This document shows, one piece after another, positions 9,694 to 18,616 of a stretch of 64,000 nt of DNA (position 1 is its first letter; the number at the start of each line of letters is the position of its first letter). Position numbers and translations under genes: made by a program. The notes below the pieces were generated by a model. That model worked only from the letters and a program-made list of their open reading frames with translations. It did not search any database and had not been told where the DNA came from. The DNA comes from JAQUBU01 sp036677685 (GTDB lineage Bacteria > Bacillota > Syntrophomonadia > Syntrophomonadales > Syntrophomonadaceae), in contig JAVBWA010000021.1 of NCBI GenBank assembly GCA_036677685.1, forward strand, positions 1 to 64,000, written 5' to 3'.

Positions 9694-12509
9694 AGGATTT
9701 CATATATGTAAAAGGGGCCAGGGAACACAATCTGAAAAATATAGACCTTAAGATTCCGCGGGATAAGCTGGTGGTCTTTACTGGAGTGTCGGGTTCCGGC
9801 AAGTCGAGTTTGGCTTTTGACACCATTTATAGTGAGGGGCAGCGGCGTTATATGGAGTCGCTTTCCACCTATGCGCGACAGTTTTTGGGTCAGATGGACA
9901 AACCTGATGTCGATCATATCGAAGGCTTGTCGCCATCCATTTCCATCGACCAGAAATCAACTTCCAACAATCCGCGTTCTACGGTGGGAACGGTTACCGA
10001 AATATACGATTACCTGCGCTTGATGTTTGCGCGGGTGGGACGGCCGCACTGCCCGCATTGCCAGCAGCCGATCCAAAAACAGACCATCGACCAGGTGGTT
10101 GATGCTTTGCTAAACCTGCAGAAGGGCAGCAAGATCAAGATTCTGGCTCCGGTTGTTAGAGCACAGAAAGGCGAACATAGAAAAATCCTCGACAATCTGT
10201 TTCGGGACGGCTTTGTCAGGGTGATCGTTGATGGCTACGAATACACCTCCGATGAAGAAATAAACCTGGCGAAAAATAAAAAGCATGATATAAGCGCCGT
10301 AGTCGACCGCCTGGTAATAAAAGACGGCATCCGGAGCCGGCTGGCGGAATCTCTGGAACTGGCTTTTGAATTAAGCGAGGGCATGGTTAAAGTTCAGGTC
10401 CTGGATGATGCGGACTCAGGCGAAGAAATGCTTTTTAACCGTGATTTTGCCTGTCCGGAGTGCGGCTTCAGTCTGCCCGAATTAAGCCCCCGCATGTTTT
10501 CATTCAACAGTCCTTTCGGGGCCTGCCCGGAGTGTGACGGTCTGGGCGAAAAACGGGAAATTGACCCGCAGCTGGTATTAAATATGGAAAAGAGCCTTAA
10601 TGACGGAGCGATAGTGCCCTGGTCCAATAACTTCTACACCTATTACAACCAGATTTTGGCCAGAATGGCGGAAAAAAATGAGATTCCCATGGACACCCCG
10701 CTAAGAAACCTGAATAAAAAGCAGATAAATACAATCCTTTATGGCAGCGGGGAACGCTTTAAAATAAACTATACCAACTCCTACGGCGAAACCGGCACCT
10801 TTACCTCCAGTTATGAAGGAGTAATGAACAATTTAAACCGGCGCTATCATGAAACCAAATCGGATGCATCACGCGAGGAAATCGAAAAATATATGAGTTC
10901 CAGTTTGTGTCCGCTCTGCCAGGGCAAGCGCCTTAAAAAAGAAGTGCTCTGGGTTTTGATCGGGAGCAAAAATATCAGTGAACTTACTGGCATGTCGGTA
11001 AGACAGGCCATGGACTTTTTTAGCGAATTGCAGCTGAATGAGAGGGAACAGTTTATTGCCCGCCAAGTGGTCAAAGAAATACGTGAACGCCTGACTTTTC
11101 TCATCGATGTGGGGCTGGATTACCTTACCCTGGACCGAATAGCCGGCAGCCTCTCGGGCGGCGAGGCACAGCGCATCCGTCTGGCTACCCAGGTGGGCTC
11201 CAGTCTGGTGGGAGTACTTTATGTTTTAGATGAACCCAGTATAGGCCTGCATCCCCGGGACAACGACCGCCTCCTGGCTACTTTGAAGCGGTTGCGCGAT
11301 TTAGGCAACACGGTTATAGTAGTCGAACATGATGAAGACACCATAAAAAATGCAGACCATATTGTGGACATAGGACCGCGGGCCGGTATTCACGGCGGAG
11401 AAGTGGTGGGGCAAGGCAGCCTGCCGGATATTATCAATGCTGAGCGCTCGCTGACCGGGCAATATTTATCCGGGCGGCTAAATATTGAACTGCCGGAACA
11501 ACGGCGGGAAGGCAGCGGAGAAGTTATTCTGGTCAAGGGGGCCAGTGAACATAATCTTAAAAATATTGATGTTTCCATCCCCCTGGGCAAAATGGTGGTA
11601 ATAACCGGAGTATCCGGTTCGGGCAAAAGCACTCTGGTGGAAGATATTATGTTTCCGGCTTTGATGAAACAACTGTATGGGGGACGCCATCGCCCGGGGC
11701 AGCATCAGGCTATTGAAGGTCTGAAGCAAATAGATAAGGTAATAAATATCGACCAATCGCCAATTGGTAGAACTCCGCGTTCCAATCCCGCCACTTATTG
11801 CGGAGCTTTTGACGGAATTCGGGAGTTGTTTGCCAATACCAGTGAAGCGCGAATTCATGGTTACAAACCGGGACGCTTCAGTTTCAATGTGCGCGGGGGC
11901 AGATGTGAAGCTTGTTCCGGTGATGGGATAATCAAGATCGAAATGCACTTCCTGCCTGATGTATATATTCCCTGTGAAGTTTGCAAGGGTAAAAGGTACA
12001 ACCGGGAGACTTTGGAAGTAAGATACAAGAACCGGACCATTGCCGATGTGCTTGGCATGACTGTAGACGAAGCGGTGGACTTTTTTGAAAACATCCCCCG
12101 GGTTTACCGCAAGCTGAAAGTTCTGCAGGATGTGGGACTGGGTTATATTCAACTGGGTCAGCCGGCTCCAAGCCTATCGGGGGGGGAAGCCCAGCGGGTT
12201 AAGCTGGCTACCGAACTCTCCAAACGCTCCAGTGGCAGGACCCTTTATATACTGGATGAGCCTACGACCGGCTTGCATAAGGATGATGTTAAACACTTGC
12301 TTAGTGTTCTAAACAGATTGGTAGAATATGGAAATACCGTCCTGGTAATTGAGCACAATCTGGATGTTATTAAATCCGCTGATTACATTATCGATTTGGG
12401 TCCTGAAGGCGGTGAAAACGGGGGGCGGATTGTGGCCACCGGCACCCCGGAGGAAATCGCCCGGCACCCGCACTCCTATACCGGCAAATACCTGCGGGAG
12501 GTTTTGTAA
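9690..12509 (+). CDS. uvrA: Excinuclease ABC subunit A
   Basis: 939 residues, full length. UvrA is the dimeric ABC-type ATPase that scans DNA for bulky lesions and loads UvrB. Two ABC modules are present: Walker A GVSGSGKSS near residue 31 and GVSGSGKST near 640, each with an LSGGEAQR signature (around 485 and 830). Cys clusters for structural zinc are visible (CPHC, CPEC, CPLC and the CEAC-CEVC set). GTG start overlapping the uvrB stop. It runs convergently into the TIR gene, with only 27 bp between stop codons and no clear terminator. Confidence 0.97.
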   Translation: MKDFIYVKGAREHNLKNIDLKIPRDKLVVFTGVSGSGKSSLAFDTIYSEGQRRYMESLSTYARQFLGQMDKPDVDHIEGLSPSISIDQKSTSNNPRSTVGTVTEIYDYLRLMFARVGRPHCPHCQQPIQKQTIDQVVDALLNLQKGSKIKILAPVVRAQKGEHRKILDNLFRDGFVRVIVDGYEYTSDEEINLAKNKKHDISAVVDRLVIKDGIRSRLAESLELAFELSEGMVKVQVLDDADSGEEMLFNRDFACPECGFSLPELSPRMFSFNSPFGACPECDGLGEKREIDPQLVLNMEKSLNDGAIVPWSNNFYTYYNQILARMAEKNEIPMDTPLRNLNKKQINTILYGSGERFKINYTNSYGETGTFTSSYEGVMNNLNRRYHETKSDASREEIEKYMSSSLCPLCQGKRLKKEVLWVLIGSKNISELTGMSVRQAMDFFSELQLNEREQFIARQVVKEIRERLTFLIDVGLDYLTLDRIAGSLSGGEAQRIRLATQVGSSLVGVLYVLDEPSIGLHPRDNDRLLATLKRLRDLGNTVIVVEHDEDTIKNADHIVDIGPRAGIHGGEVVGQGSLPDIINAERSLTGQYLSGRLNIELPEQRREGSGEVILVKGASEHNLKNIDVSIPLGKMVVITGVSGSGKSTLVEDIMFPALMKQLYGGRHRPGQHQAIEGLKQIDKVINIDQSPIGRTPRSNPATYCGAFDGIRELFANTSEARIHGYKPGRFSFNVRGGRCEACSGDGIIKIEMHFLPDVYIPCEVCKGKRYNRETLEVRYKNRTIADVLGMTVDEAVDFFENIPRVYRKLKVLQDVGLGYIQLGQPAPSLSGGEAQRVKLATELSKRSSGRTLYILDEPTTGLHKDDVKHLLSVLNRLVEYGNTVLVIEHNLDVIKSADYIIDLGPEGGENGGRIVATGTPEEIARHPHSYTGKYLREVL

Positions 12510-12536
12510 AAGAAATGGTCATCTCCTGGTCACCCT

Positions 12537-14195
12537 CTAGCCTATTATTGGTGTGGCTTGTCCATTTACAGTGATGTCGGTTACCCGGTTGCCCCGGCAG
12601 ACATTGCCCCGGGCCAGGCCACGGGCATTATCGAAATAAGCAATACCGGCTTCCTTGTTTTCATTACACTGGTTGCCTTCCAGGTTAGGCTGGGCTTGAG
12701 CACGGACCAGAATACCGTGCAGTTCATTGCGCACACAATGATTATGATTGGCAGTTCCTGCTGTCGAGTCAAGATAGGCAATACCCATGAGTTTGTTGCG
12801 CGTACACTGGTTGCCTTCCAATAGAGGCTGACTCTTCTGACTGAGGTGAATACCATTAGCATTATTGCGGTTGCAGTCGTTGGCTTTGGCAATGCCCACC
12901 GCTCGACCGTTGTAAAATATACCGGATTCCCGGTTTTGGCTGCACAGGTTCTTTTCCAGACTGGGTCTACTAATATCCATAACGGTAATTCCATTGGTAT
13001 TTTTCTTGCACTCATTGCCAATTGCTTTACCGCCGCCACTCTTGAGATAGGATATACCACTGTCCCGGTTATCACTGCAGATATTTTCCGTCAACTCCGG
13101 AGCTGCATTATTACTTACGATAATTCCTGCCGTATTTCTGGTGCAGCGGTTCTTAATAGCCCTGCCCTTAGCCTGATCGGCAAAGAAAATGCCGCACTCA
13201 TTGTTGCTGCAATGATTATTTTCGATTATCGGGGTGGATATGCCGTCAATATAAATTCCATTAAGATTGCGTTCAATAAGGTTGCCCTCTATGGTTGGGC
13301 TTCCGCTCTGGACATAAACTCCCTTCTCACCTCCGGCCACCCGGCACTCTTGAAAAATCAGGTTACCTTTGAACACGCAAACCGGTTTGTCGCTGTGCCC
13401 GCCTCCGGGACTGAAGGAAAGCCCCTTTATTTCGATGCTTTTCTGGCTGTAAACTTCCAGTACGCTATCGGCATCAAAAGATATTTTAACTTTGTCCCTG
13501 CCCTCGCCATATAGTTTTAGAGCTTTATCAATATGAATTTTTTCCCGGTAGCTCCCGGCTTTGACCATAATTGTCTGGCCTGGGGAGGCAGCGGCGACTG
13601 CTGCCATTATAGTAGGATAATCACCCCGGCCGCTGCTATCAACAATAATCTGGGCATCGGCCACGGCCTCCTTTTTAACATACGGTACTAATTCCTTACT
13701 GGTTTCCCGGTACACCTTGTTGGAGAATTGTTCAACCTCTGTAAAGCTAAAGTGGGGTTCCCGGTTTGGGTCGGTTTGATCTTTTTTATCGAGTTCTTTT
13801 AAAAGTTTTTCAACGGTTAAAGCCAGATTCTGTATGTGTTTGGACAACGGGGGGCTGATCGCATTAAGCCAGTGGTCGGTTGAAAGATAATACTCCATTG
13901 ATTTTGAAAGCGTTACTTCTTCAATTATGAAAGACAAAATGGCTGTGCTATTACTGGCAGCTTTATTAATCTCCCGAAGTACATGCGGCGATACGGATGA
14001 GTTCTTCGATAATATCAACACAAATACCCGGCTTTGTTCAATAGCATTTATAATCGATTCGGCAAAATCGACCCCCGGCAAAATGTCGCGGGGTGCTATC
14101 CAGCATTTAATTTTATTGGATTCCAGGGTTGCACAAACGGCATCGGCAATATGTTTGTCAAGTGTAGCATAACTGATAAAAACGTCTTGGCCCAC
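12537..14195 (-). CDS. TIR domain fused to a right-handed parallel beta-helix
   Basis: 552 residues. Residues 1-130 are a bacterial TIR domain: DVFISYATLDK at the start, the CWIAPRDILPG loop, then FAESI, where Glu46 sits at the position of the catalytic Glu of NAD-cleaving TIRs (SARM1, Thoeris), then FVLILSKNSSVS. A linker (130-180) precedes about 370 residues of NosD/pectin-lyase-like beta-helix. Its repeats run as ~23-residue rungs of the form N-x-C-x2-N-x3-GI, alternating with A/P-rich rungs. GTG start with AGGGAGG upstream. Third gene of an operon with the cyclase and RyR genes. By analogy it may be an NADase or signal generator with a helix acting as sensor or scaffold; this is inference. 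Confidence 0.85.
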   Translation of the reverse strand: MGQDVFISYATLDKHIADAVCATLESNKIKCWIAPRDILPGVDFAESIINAIEQSRVFVLILSKNSSVSPHVLREINKAASNSTAILSFIIEEVTLSKSMEYYLSTDHWLNAISPPLSKHIQNLALTVEKLLKELDKKDQTDPNREPHFSFTEVEQFSNKVYRETSKELVPYVKKEAVADAQIIVDSSGRGDYPTIMAAVAAASPGQTIMVKAGSYREKIHIDKALKLYGEGRDKVKISFDADSVLEVYSQKSIEIKGLSFSPGGGHSDKPVCVFKGNLIFQECRVAGGEKGVYVQSGSPTIEGNLIERNLNGIYIDGISTPIIENNHCSNNECGIFFADQAKGRAIKNRCTRNTAGIIVSNNAAPELTENICSDNRDSGISYLKSGGGKAIGNECKKNTNGITVMDISRPSLEKNLCSQNRESGIFYNGRAVGIAKANDCNRNNANGIHLSQKSQPLLEGNQCTRNKLMGIAYLDSTAGTANHNHCVRNELHGILVRAQAQPNLEGNQCNENKEAGIAYFDNARGLARGNVCRGNRVTDITVNGQATPIIG

Positions 14196-14226
14196 CTTGG
14201 CTTATCCTCCCTAACAACTAAAGATG

Positions 14227-14511
14227 CTAATTTTTCTTAATTGAATAACCTAGTGCTATTATGGCTTTAAGGGTTTCCAGTGCGGTTTTGCGGTCATATT
14301 CCTTCTCTGATTCAGGTAATTGTTCAAAAGGAACCAGGACCGGAGTTTCTCTACGCTGGTCATTTCTGCTGGGCCCGTATGTCCATCCTTCTGACAAGCG
14401 CTGGGATGCCCAGTGTTCATGGACATTTTTCGCCAATAATTCGGTTAGTTCGAGGATGTCATCAGTCAATTGGACGTGGGTCGTATCAATGGTCTTAACC
14501 TTGTAAGTCAT
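14227..14511 (-). CDS. Stand-alone RyR-domain protein
   Basis: 94 residues matching one RyR repeat (the domain first named in ryanodine receptors): HEHWASQRLSEGWTYGP, then LVPFEQLPESEKEYDRKTALETLKAIIALGYSI. The Trp-x-Tyr-Gly, Pro-Phe and Glu-Lys-x-Tyr-Asp-Arg positions are kept. Bacterial RyR domains have been proposed as ligand-sensing modules in nucleotide-based conflict and signalling systems. AAGGAGG lies upstream; an ATG six bases further 5' is a less well spaced alternative. It lies 31 bp before the TIR gene and 109 bp after the cyclase gene on the same strand, so the three are probably co-transcribed. Confidence 0.82.
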   Translation of the reverse strand: MTYKVKTIDTTHVQLTDDILELTELLAKNVHEHWASQRLSEGWTYGPSRNDQRRETPVLVPFEQLPESEKEYDRKTALETLKAIIALGYSIKKN

Positions 14512-14620
14512 TGGTCATAGGCCTCCTTATATAATTCGAGACAATATGAGTTTTTTCCTCTTATTAATTATATTTTGCCGGATTACATTTTAGCAATTAA
14601 TTTAAAGCCGGATAAATTAT

Positions 14621-16078
14621 TTACTTGGCTGCCAATAAAGATATTATCTCCTTCAGCTCAAATTCTTTGCCCGTAATTTTGGCATAAGTGCTGATTTGTT
14701 CAACCGCTGAGGCTCGTTCAAAAGAGTCGGGTTGATGGAACTGCAGGGCTCTTTCAAATGTGAGATAAGAGGTGTTGTAGAAATCTTGCAATAGCTGGGC
14801 TTCCGCCATGGTGCTGTCCAGCCACCAGTTTTCACCTTCATGTTTAGTCCAGGAATTGGATACATACTGGGCCAGTTTAATCCCGTGTTTACTTTCATTG
14901 GTGCCGAGCATTCGATATAAATAAGCCGCATTTATGGCCGGATAATAGTCTTCGATGTTGCGGCGGAAGGCTTCCAAGTATAGATCCTTGGCTTTCATTA
15001 AAAGTTCTTTGTTGATATCTTCGTTGGCAACCTCACCGGCCTCATTAAACAAAGCCCGGCGTTTGTACTGGGCGGCCAGCATGGATAAGGTATCAGAGTC
15101 CTTCATGCCGATTTGCCACAGTCCATAAACTATGTCTGCCGCTTCCGGGTACTGCCCCAGCCGGGTTAGGCAGTTGGCCTTGAGCTTGAGCAAGTCCTGG
15201 CGATGTTTATAGGGATACATCTTAATACCATAGGTTTCAATAAAAAAGTTCTCAAGACTATTTATTAGCTCTATGGACTGGCGGTAAAGTCCGAGATTTT
15301 TGCAAATACCGGCCAGGCGAAACAGTAACTCTCCGCCTCTGGAGCTGAGGTCAATACTATTCAGCCAGGTTAGGAATTCTTCGCGATTGCTGATCCCGGC
15401 ACCATGGCCGATAATACTCTGTTCTTCATTATTTAATCCGGGTGGTGGGGGAAGGGCGCCGGATAAATCAAGGGCGAATATTTTATCAATAACCTGGGGC
15501 TTTTCACCCTGACGATAGAGGCGGAACAACTCTTTTTCACCAAAGCTTTTAGCCAGTTCAACCACACCCAATTCGTCAAAACTCACGTATTCCAGAACCA
15601 AGGGCAGTTTTTCAATCTCGTCTTTAAATTCGCGGGTTACAAAAATCTCACCGGTCCGGGTGACAGGCTCAATGCGGGCTGCGGTGTTGATATTGCTGCC
15701 GTACATATTGGTGCGGCCCAAAAGCTGATCCTTAAAGGAAAAAAACTCACCGTAATGACCGCCGATGCGCGGCATTAAACGGGTCATCCCCAGAGCTTCA
15801 AAATCATAGGTGTTAAAAAAATCACGGTAGTCCAACACCATATCAACGGCGTCCTTGCCGGCCATAAAAACTGCCACCACCGCATCTCCCCAGGTATTAA
15901 AAGCCTCAGCCTGCTGGAGATATTTATGCATCCTTTGGGAAAGATCATAATTGACGTTTTCAAAGTATTTTCGGGTTTCAGTTTCAGATAGTTTGGAATA
16001 TCCTTTAAGATCGGAAAAAATTATGTAGCCTTTCATATGGGGAAGCCTCCCCTCAATATGTGGTGCGCTTTTACTCAT
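14621..16078 (-). CDS. Class III nucleotide cyclase with TPR/DUF4071-like C-terminal region
   Basis: 485 residues. Residues ~15-195 form a class III cyclase homology domain. The first metal Asp is in IIFSDLKGYS, the second in TWGDAVVAVF, and the transition-state Asn and Arg are in INTAARIEPV. The purine-specifying residues are not the textbook adenylate pair, so the product (cAMP, cGMP or other) is open. Residues ~240-485 are helical and resemble the TPR-like TRAF-binding region (DUF4071) of ASK-type kinases, especially AAQYKRRALFNEAGE and YYPAINAAYLYRMLG. No membrane segment, so cytosolic. First gene of the cyclase-RyR-TIR operon, divergent from uvrC. Inferred role: sensor and second-messenger source for the downstream genes. 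Confidence 0.78.
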   Translation of the reverse strand: MSKSAPHIEGRLPHMKGYIIFSDLKGYSKLSETETRKYFENVNYDLSQRMHKYLQQAEAFNTWGDAVVAVFMAGKDAVDMVLDYRDFFNTYDFEALGMTRLMPRIGGHYGEFFSFKDQLLGRTNMYGSNINTAARIEPVTRTGEIFVTREFKDEIEKLPLVLEYVSFDELGVVELAKSFGEKELFRLYRQGEKPQVIDKIFALDLSGALPPPPGLNNEEQSIIGHGAGISNREEFLTWLNSIDLSSRGGELLFRLAGICKNLGLYRQSIELINSLENFFIETYGIKMYPYKHRQDLLKLKANCLTRLGQYPEAADIVYGLWQIGMKDSDTLSMLAAQYKRRALFNEAGEVANEDINKELLMKAKDLYLEAFRRNIEDYYPAINAAYLYRMLGTNESKHGIKLAQYVSNSWTKHEGENWWLDSTMAEAQLLQDFYNTSYLTFERALQFHQPDSFERASAVEQISTYAKITGKEFELKEIISLLAAK

Positions 16079-16138
16079 TGTAATTCAATATGCTAAAATG
16101 ATTCAATACTTAAAAACTAAGCCATACCAGGAGGAGCC

Positions 16139-17941
16139 GTGAAAGAGCGCTTGCAAAATGTTCCCCTGCAGCCAGGGGTTTATATGTTCAAAGACCAGGG
16201 GGGTCGGGTAGTTTACGTTGGCAAAGCCAAGGCCCTCCGCAATCGTATGCGCTCATATTTTCAAGCCACCGAAAGACTGCATCCCAAGGTACGAGCCATG
16301 ATGAACCGGGTTGCTGATTTTGACTTTATAGTCACCAAGACCGAGGTTGAAGCCTTAATACTTGAGAACAACCTGATTAAAGCTTATCAACCACGTTACA
16401 ATATTGATCTGCGGGATGACAAGACCTATCCTTATCTGAAAGTAAGCGTAAGGGAGAAATTCCCCAAAGTATCGGTAGTGAGGGAAGAACGAGATGGGGA
16501 ATCCCGCTACTTCGGTCCCTTTACCGATGTTACGAATCTGAGAGAAACTCTTAAAATTTTACATGACATTTTTCCCTTGCGCAGCTGTAAAAACTTTCGC
16601 AATAAATCCCGGGCCTGTCTGAACCGGGATATGGAAAAGTGTCTGGCTCCCTGCATCGGGCAAATATCGGAAGCCGAGTACCGGAAATTGGTTGACGGTT
16701 TGCTGACTTTCCTGGAAGGTAACCCGGGAGCAATCCTGCAGAGCCGGGAGAACGAAATGAAAGCGGCGGCAGCCAACCTGGAGTTTGAGAAAGCAGCGCG
16801 CTTGCGTGACCAGATCAAGGGATTGGAAACCATAGTTGCCCAACAGCAAAAAGTAGTTTTTAGTTCACCCTACAATCTCGATCTCGTAGGTTTATTAATG
16901 GATGAACAAGAGAGCCTGGTGCTGGTTTTTAAAATCCGCTGCGGCAAAATAATATCGAAAGACAGTTTCTGGCTTAACCGGCCTATAAATGAAGATGAAC
17001 CTGAAGTTATGGAATTCTTTCTAAAGCATTATTATGACGAACAGGAGGATATCCCGCCTGAAGTACTGGTCAGCAAGCTTCCCGCTGAACTGGTGCTGAT
17101 GGAAAGATGGCTGAAGGAGAAAACCGGGGCCCGGGTTGAACTGCGCTTTCCCCAGCGCGGTGAGAAAAAATACATGCTCAAGATGGTCTTGGAAAATGCC
17201 GCATGGCTTTGGGAAGAAAAAAAGAACCGGGATCACCGGAATCGGGATATTTTGCTGCAATTAAGTAATGCCCTGCATTTGGAGGTTATTCCCCAGCGCA
17301 TCGAATGTTATGATATTTCTCACCTGGGCGGCGAGGAAACGGTTGGCTCCATGGTAGTTTTTACTGAGGGCCTGGCCGAACCGAAATCTTATCGCCGGTT
17401 CAAGATAAAAACCGAGCAGAACAACGACTTTGCCTCCCTGGCCGAAGTTTTACAACGGCGGTTTAAAAAATCCCGGGAAGAACATAATTCATCATTTCTG
17501 CCCGAGCCCGATCTCATTATTATCGATGGCGGTTTGGGTCAGGTTAACGCGGCCAAAATGGTGCTGGAGGAAATGCAAGTCGATATTCCGGTTTTTGGTT
17601 TGGCTAAAAAAAATGAAGAGATATTCCAACCGGGGATTGGGCAGTCCCTGGTTTTGCCGCGCCGTGACGAAGGACTTAAGCTTTTGCAGCGGTTGAGGGA
17701 TGAAGCCCATCGCTTTGCGGTAGAATATAACCGGAAACGCCGCGCCCGGAAAGTTAAAGCTTCCGCCCTGGACGATATTAAGGGGATAGGCGATGAGCGA
17801 AAGCGAAAACTGCTTATCCATTTTGGCTCGGTGTCGAAAATAAGAACCGCTTCACTGGAGGAATTGACGGCTGTACCCGGCATGAATCGTCAGGCGGCGC
17901 AAAATGTTTTTCAATATTTCCACGAAAACAAAAACAATTAA
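16139..17941 (+). CDS. uvrC: Excinuclease ABC subunit C
   Basis: 600 residues, full length. UvrC makes both incisions in nucleotide excision repair. The GIY-YIG nuclease (PGVYMF, then VVYVGKAKALRNR) occupies residues ~10-95, a UVR motif binding UvrB is near 205-240, and the RNase H-like second nuclease contains IIDGGLGQVNAAK. Tandem helix-hairpin-helix motifs (IKGIGDERKRKLL, AVPGMNRQAAQNV) end the protein. GTG start with AGGAGG. In many relatives uvrC is close to uvrBA; here the three-gene TIR operon separates them. Confidence 0.97.
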   Translation: MKERLQNVPLQPGVYMFKDQGGRVVYVGKAKALRNRMRSYFQATERLHPKVRAMMNRVADFDFIVTKTEVEALILENNLIKAYQPRYNIDLRDDKTYPYLKVSVREKFPKVSVVREERDGESRYFGPFTDVTNLRETLKILHDIFPLRSCKNFRNKSRACLNRDMEKCLAPCIGQISEAEYRKLVDGLLTFLEGNPGAILQSRENEMKAAAANLEFEKAARLRDQIKGLETIVAQQQKVVFSSPYNLDLVGLLMDEQESLVLVFKIRCGKIISKDSFWLNRPINEDEPEVMEFFLKHYYDEQEDIPPEVLVSKLPAELVLMERWLKEKTGARVELRFPQRGEKKYMLKMVLENAAWLWEEKKNRDHRNRDILLQLSNALHLEVIPQRIECYDISHLGGEETVGSMVVFTEGLAEPKSYRRFKIKTEQNNDFASLAEVLQRRFKKSREEHNSSFLPEPDLIIIDGGLGQVNAAKMVLEEMQVDIPVFGLAKKNEEIFQPGIGQSLVLPRRDEGLKLLQRLRDEAHRFAVEYNRKRRARKVKASALDDIKGIGDERKRKLLIHFGSVSKIRTASLEELTAVPGMNRQAAQNVFQYFHENKNN

Positions 17942-17960
17942 TTATTTCCCGGGAAATAAT
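17941..17960. repeat. Perfect 20-bp palindrome at the uvrC stop
   Basis: ATTATTTCCC is followed directly by its exact reverse complement, starting at the last base of the uvrC stop codon. There is no T-run after it and no loop, so it is a poor hairpin terminator; it could be a protein-binding site or chance. The rest of 17961-18171 shows no gene, though GGGGATACACCTTC...GTCCCC-type partial dyads occur. Confidence 0.5.
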
Positions 17961-18171
17961 GACGAACCAAGGCAGGAAGTTTGGCATTATTGGAGAAATC
18001 TCGTATTATTAATGAAAGGGGATACACCTTCTCCGAAGGAATGTCCCCATCGTGAAGGATGTTCGGTGACTTTGGGTATGTGGTGGAGGAACATCCCCAA
18101 TCGACAAGTAAATTCTGACTATTTGTACGAGACTTGAGTTTGCATCACTAATTGCGAAGGGAGGGATTCTT

Positions 18172-18528
18172 ATGCACGGTTGGGTGATCAGATGGTTGTT
18201 AAATATTCTTGCCATAATTTTAACCGCATATATTGTGCCTCAATTTGAGCTTTCCCTTTGGGGAGCTATAGTCGGCTCCATTTTCCTGGGGATAGTAAAT
18301 GCAATAATACGCCCCCTATTGTTAATATTGACACTGCCGATAAATATCATATCCCTGGGGCTTTTTACTTTTGTTATCAATGGCTTAATGCTCTGGATAA
18401 CTTCAGTAACTGTAAAAGGCTTCGATATCCATGGCTTTGGTTGGGCGATATTAAGTGCCATACTTTTAAGTATTATTAGTTTCTTTATTAGTTTCCTGGT
18501 TGAAGACCGTATGTTCAATGTTCATTAA
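18172..18528 (+). CDS. YvlD-like small membrane protein (phage holin family 4)
   Basis: 118 residues that are almost entirely hydrophobic, with four predicted membrane helices (about residues 5-22, 28-48, 55-78 and 88-110). The motif NAIIRPLLLILTLPINIISLGLF is split by a short polar turn and is diagnostic of the Phage_holin_4_2/YvlD family. These are chromosomal integral membrane proteins of unknown role, despite the holin name. GGGAGGG lies ahead of the ATG. It stands alone and is followed by a GC-rich hairpin. Confidence 0.85.
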   Translation: MHGWVIRWLLNILAIILTAYIVPQFELSLWGAIVGSIFLGIVNAIIRPLLLILTLPINIISLGLFTFVINGLMLWITSVTVKGFDIHGFGWAILSAILLSIISFFISFLVEDRMFNVH

Positions 18529-18558
18529 GATCCGTCCGGAAAAAGTAAAGAATTTTGA

Positions 18559-18584
18559 GGAAGCCGGGCTGTGGTCCGGCTTCC
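18559..18584 (+). terminator. GC-rich hairpin, possible weak terminator
   Basis: GGAAGCCGG pairs perfectly with CCGGCTTCC across an 8-base loop between the YvlD-like gene and the HAD gene. The following bases (TGCCCCTAAAAA) hold no T-run, so it may attenuate or stabilise RNA rather than terminate fully. Confidence 0.5.
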
Positions 18585-18616
18585 TGCCCCTAAAAACATA
18601 TAAAGGAGAATTCGAA

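Noticed and set aside
12537..13300. Regular repeats considered as a CRISPR array
   Set aside because: The repeats are degenerate coding rungs of a beta-helix in frame, without identical repeats and unique spacers. No CRISPR array was found anywhere in the window.
12846..13514. 222-codon frame opposite the TIR-beta-helix gene
   Set aside because: Its repeats mirror the beta-helix rungs; no start signals.
17961..18171. 77-codon frame over the end of uvrC and the following spacer
   Set aside because: Starts inside uvrC, has no homology and no ribosome-binding site.
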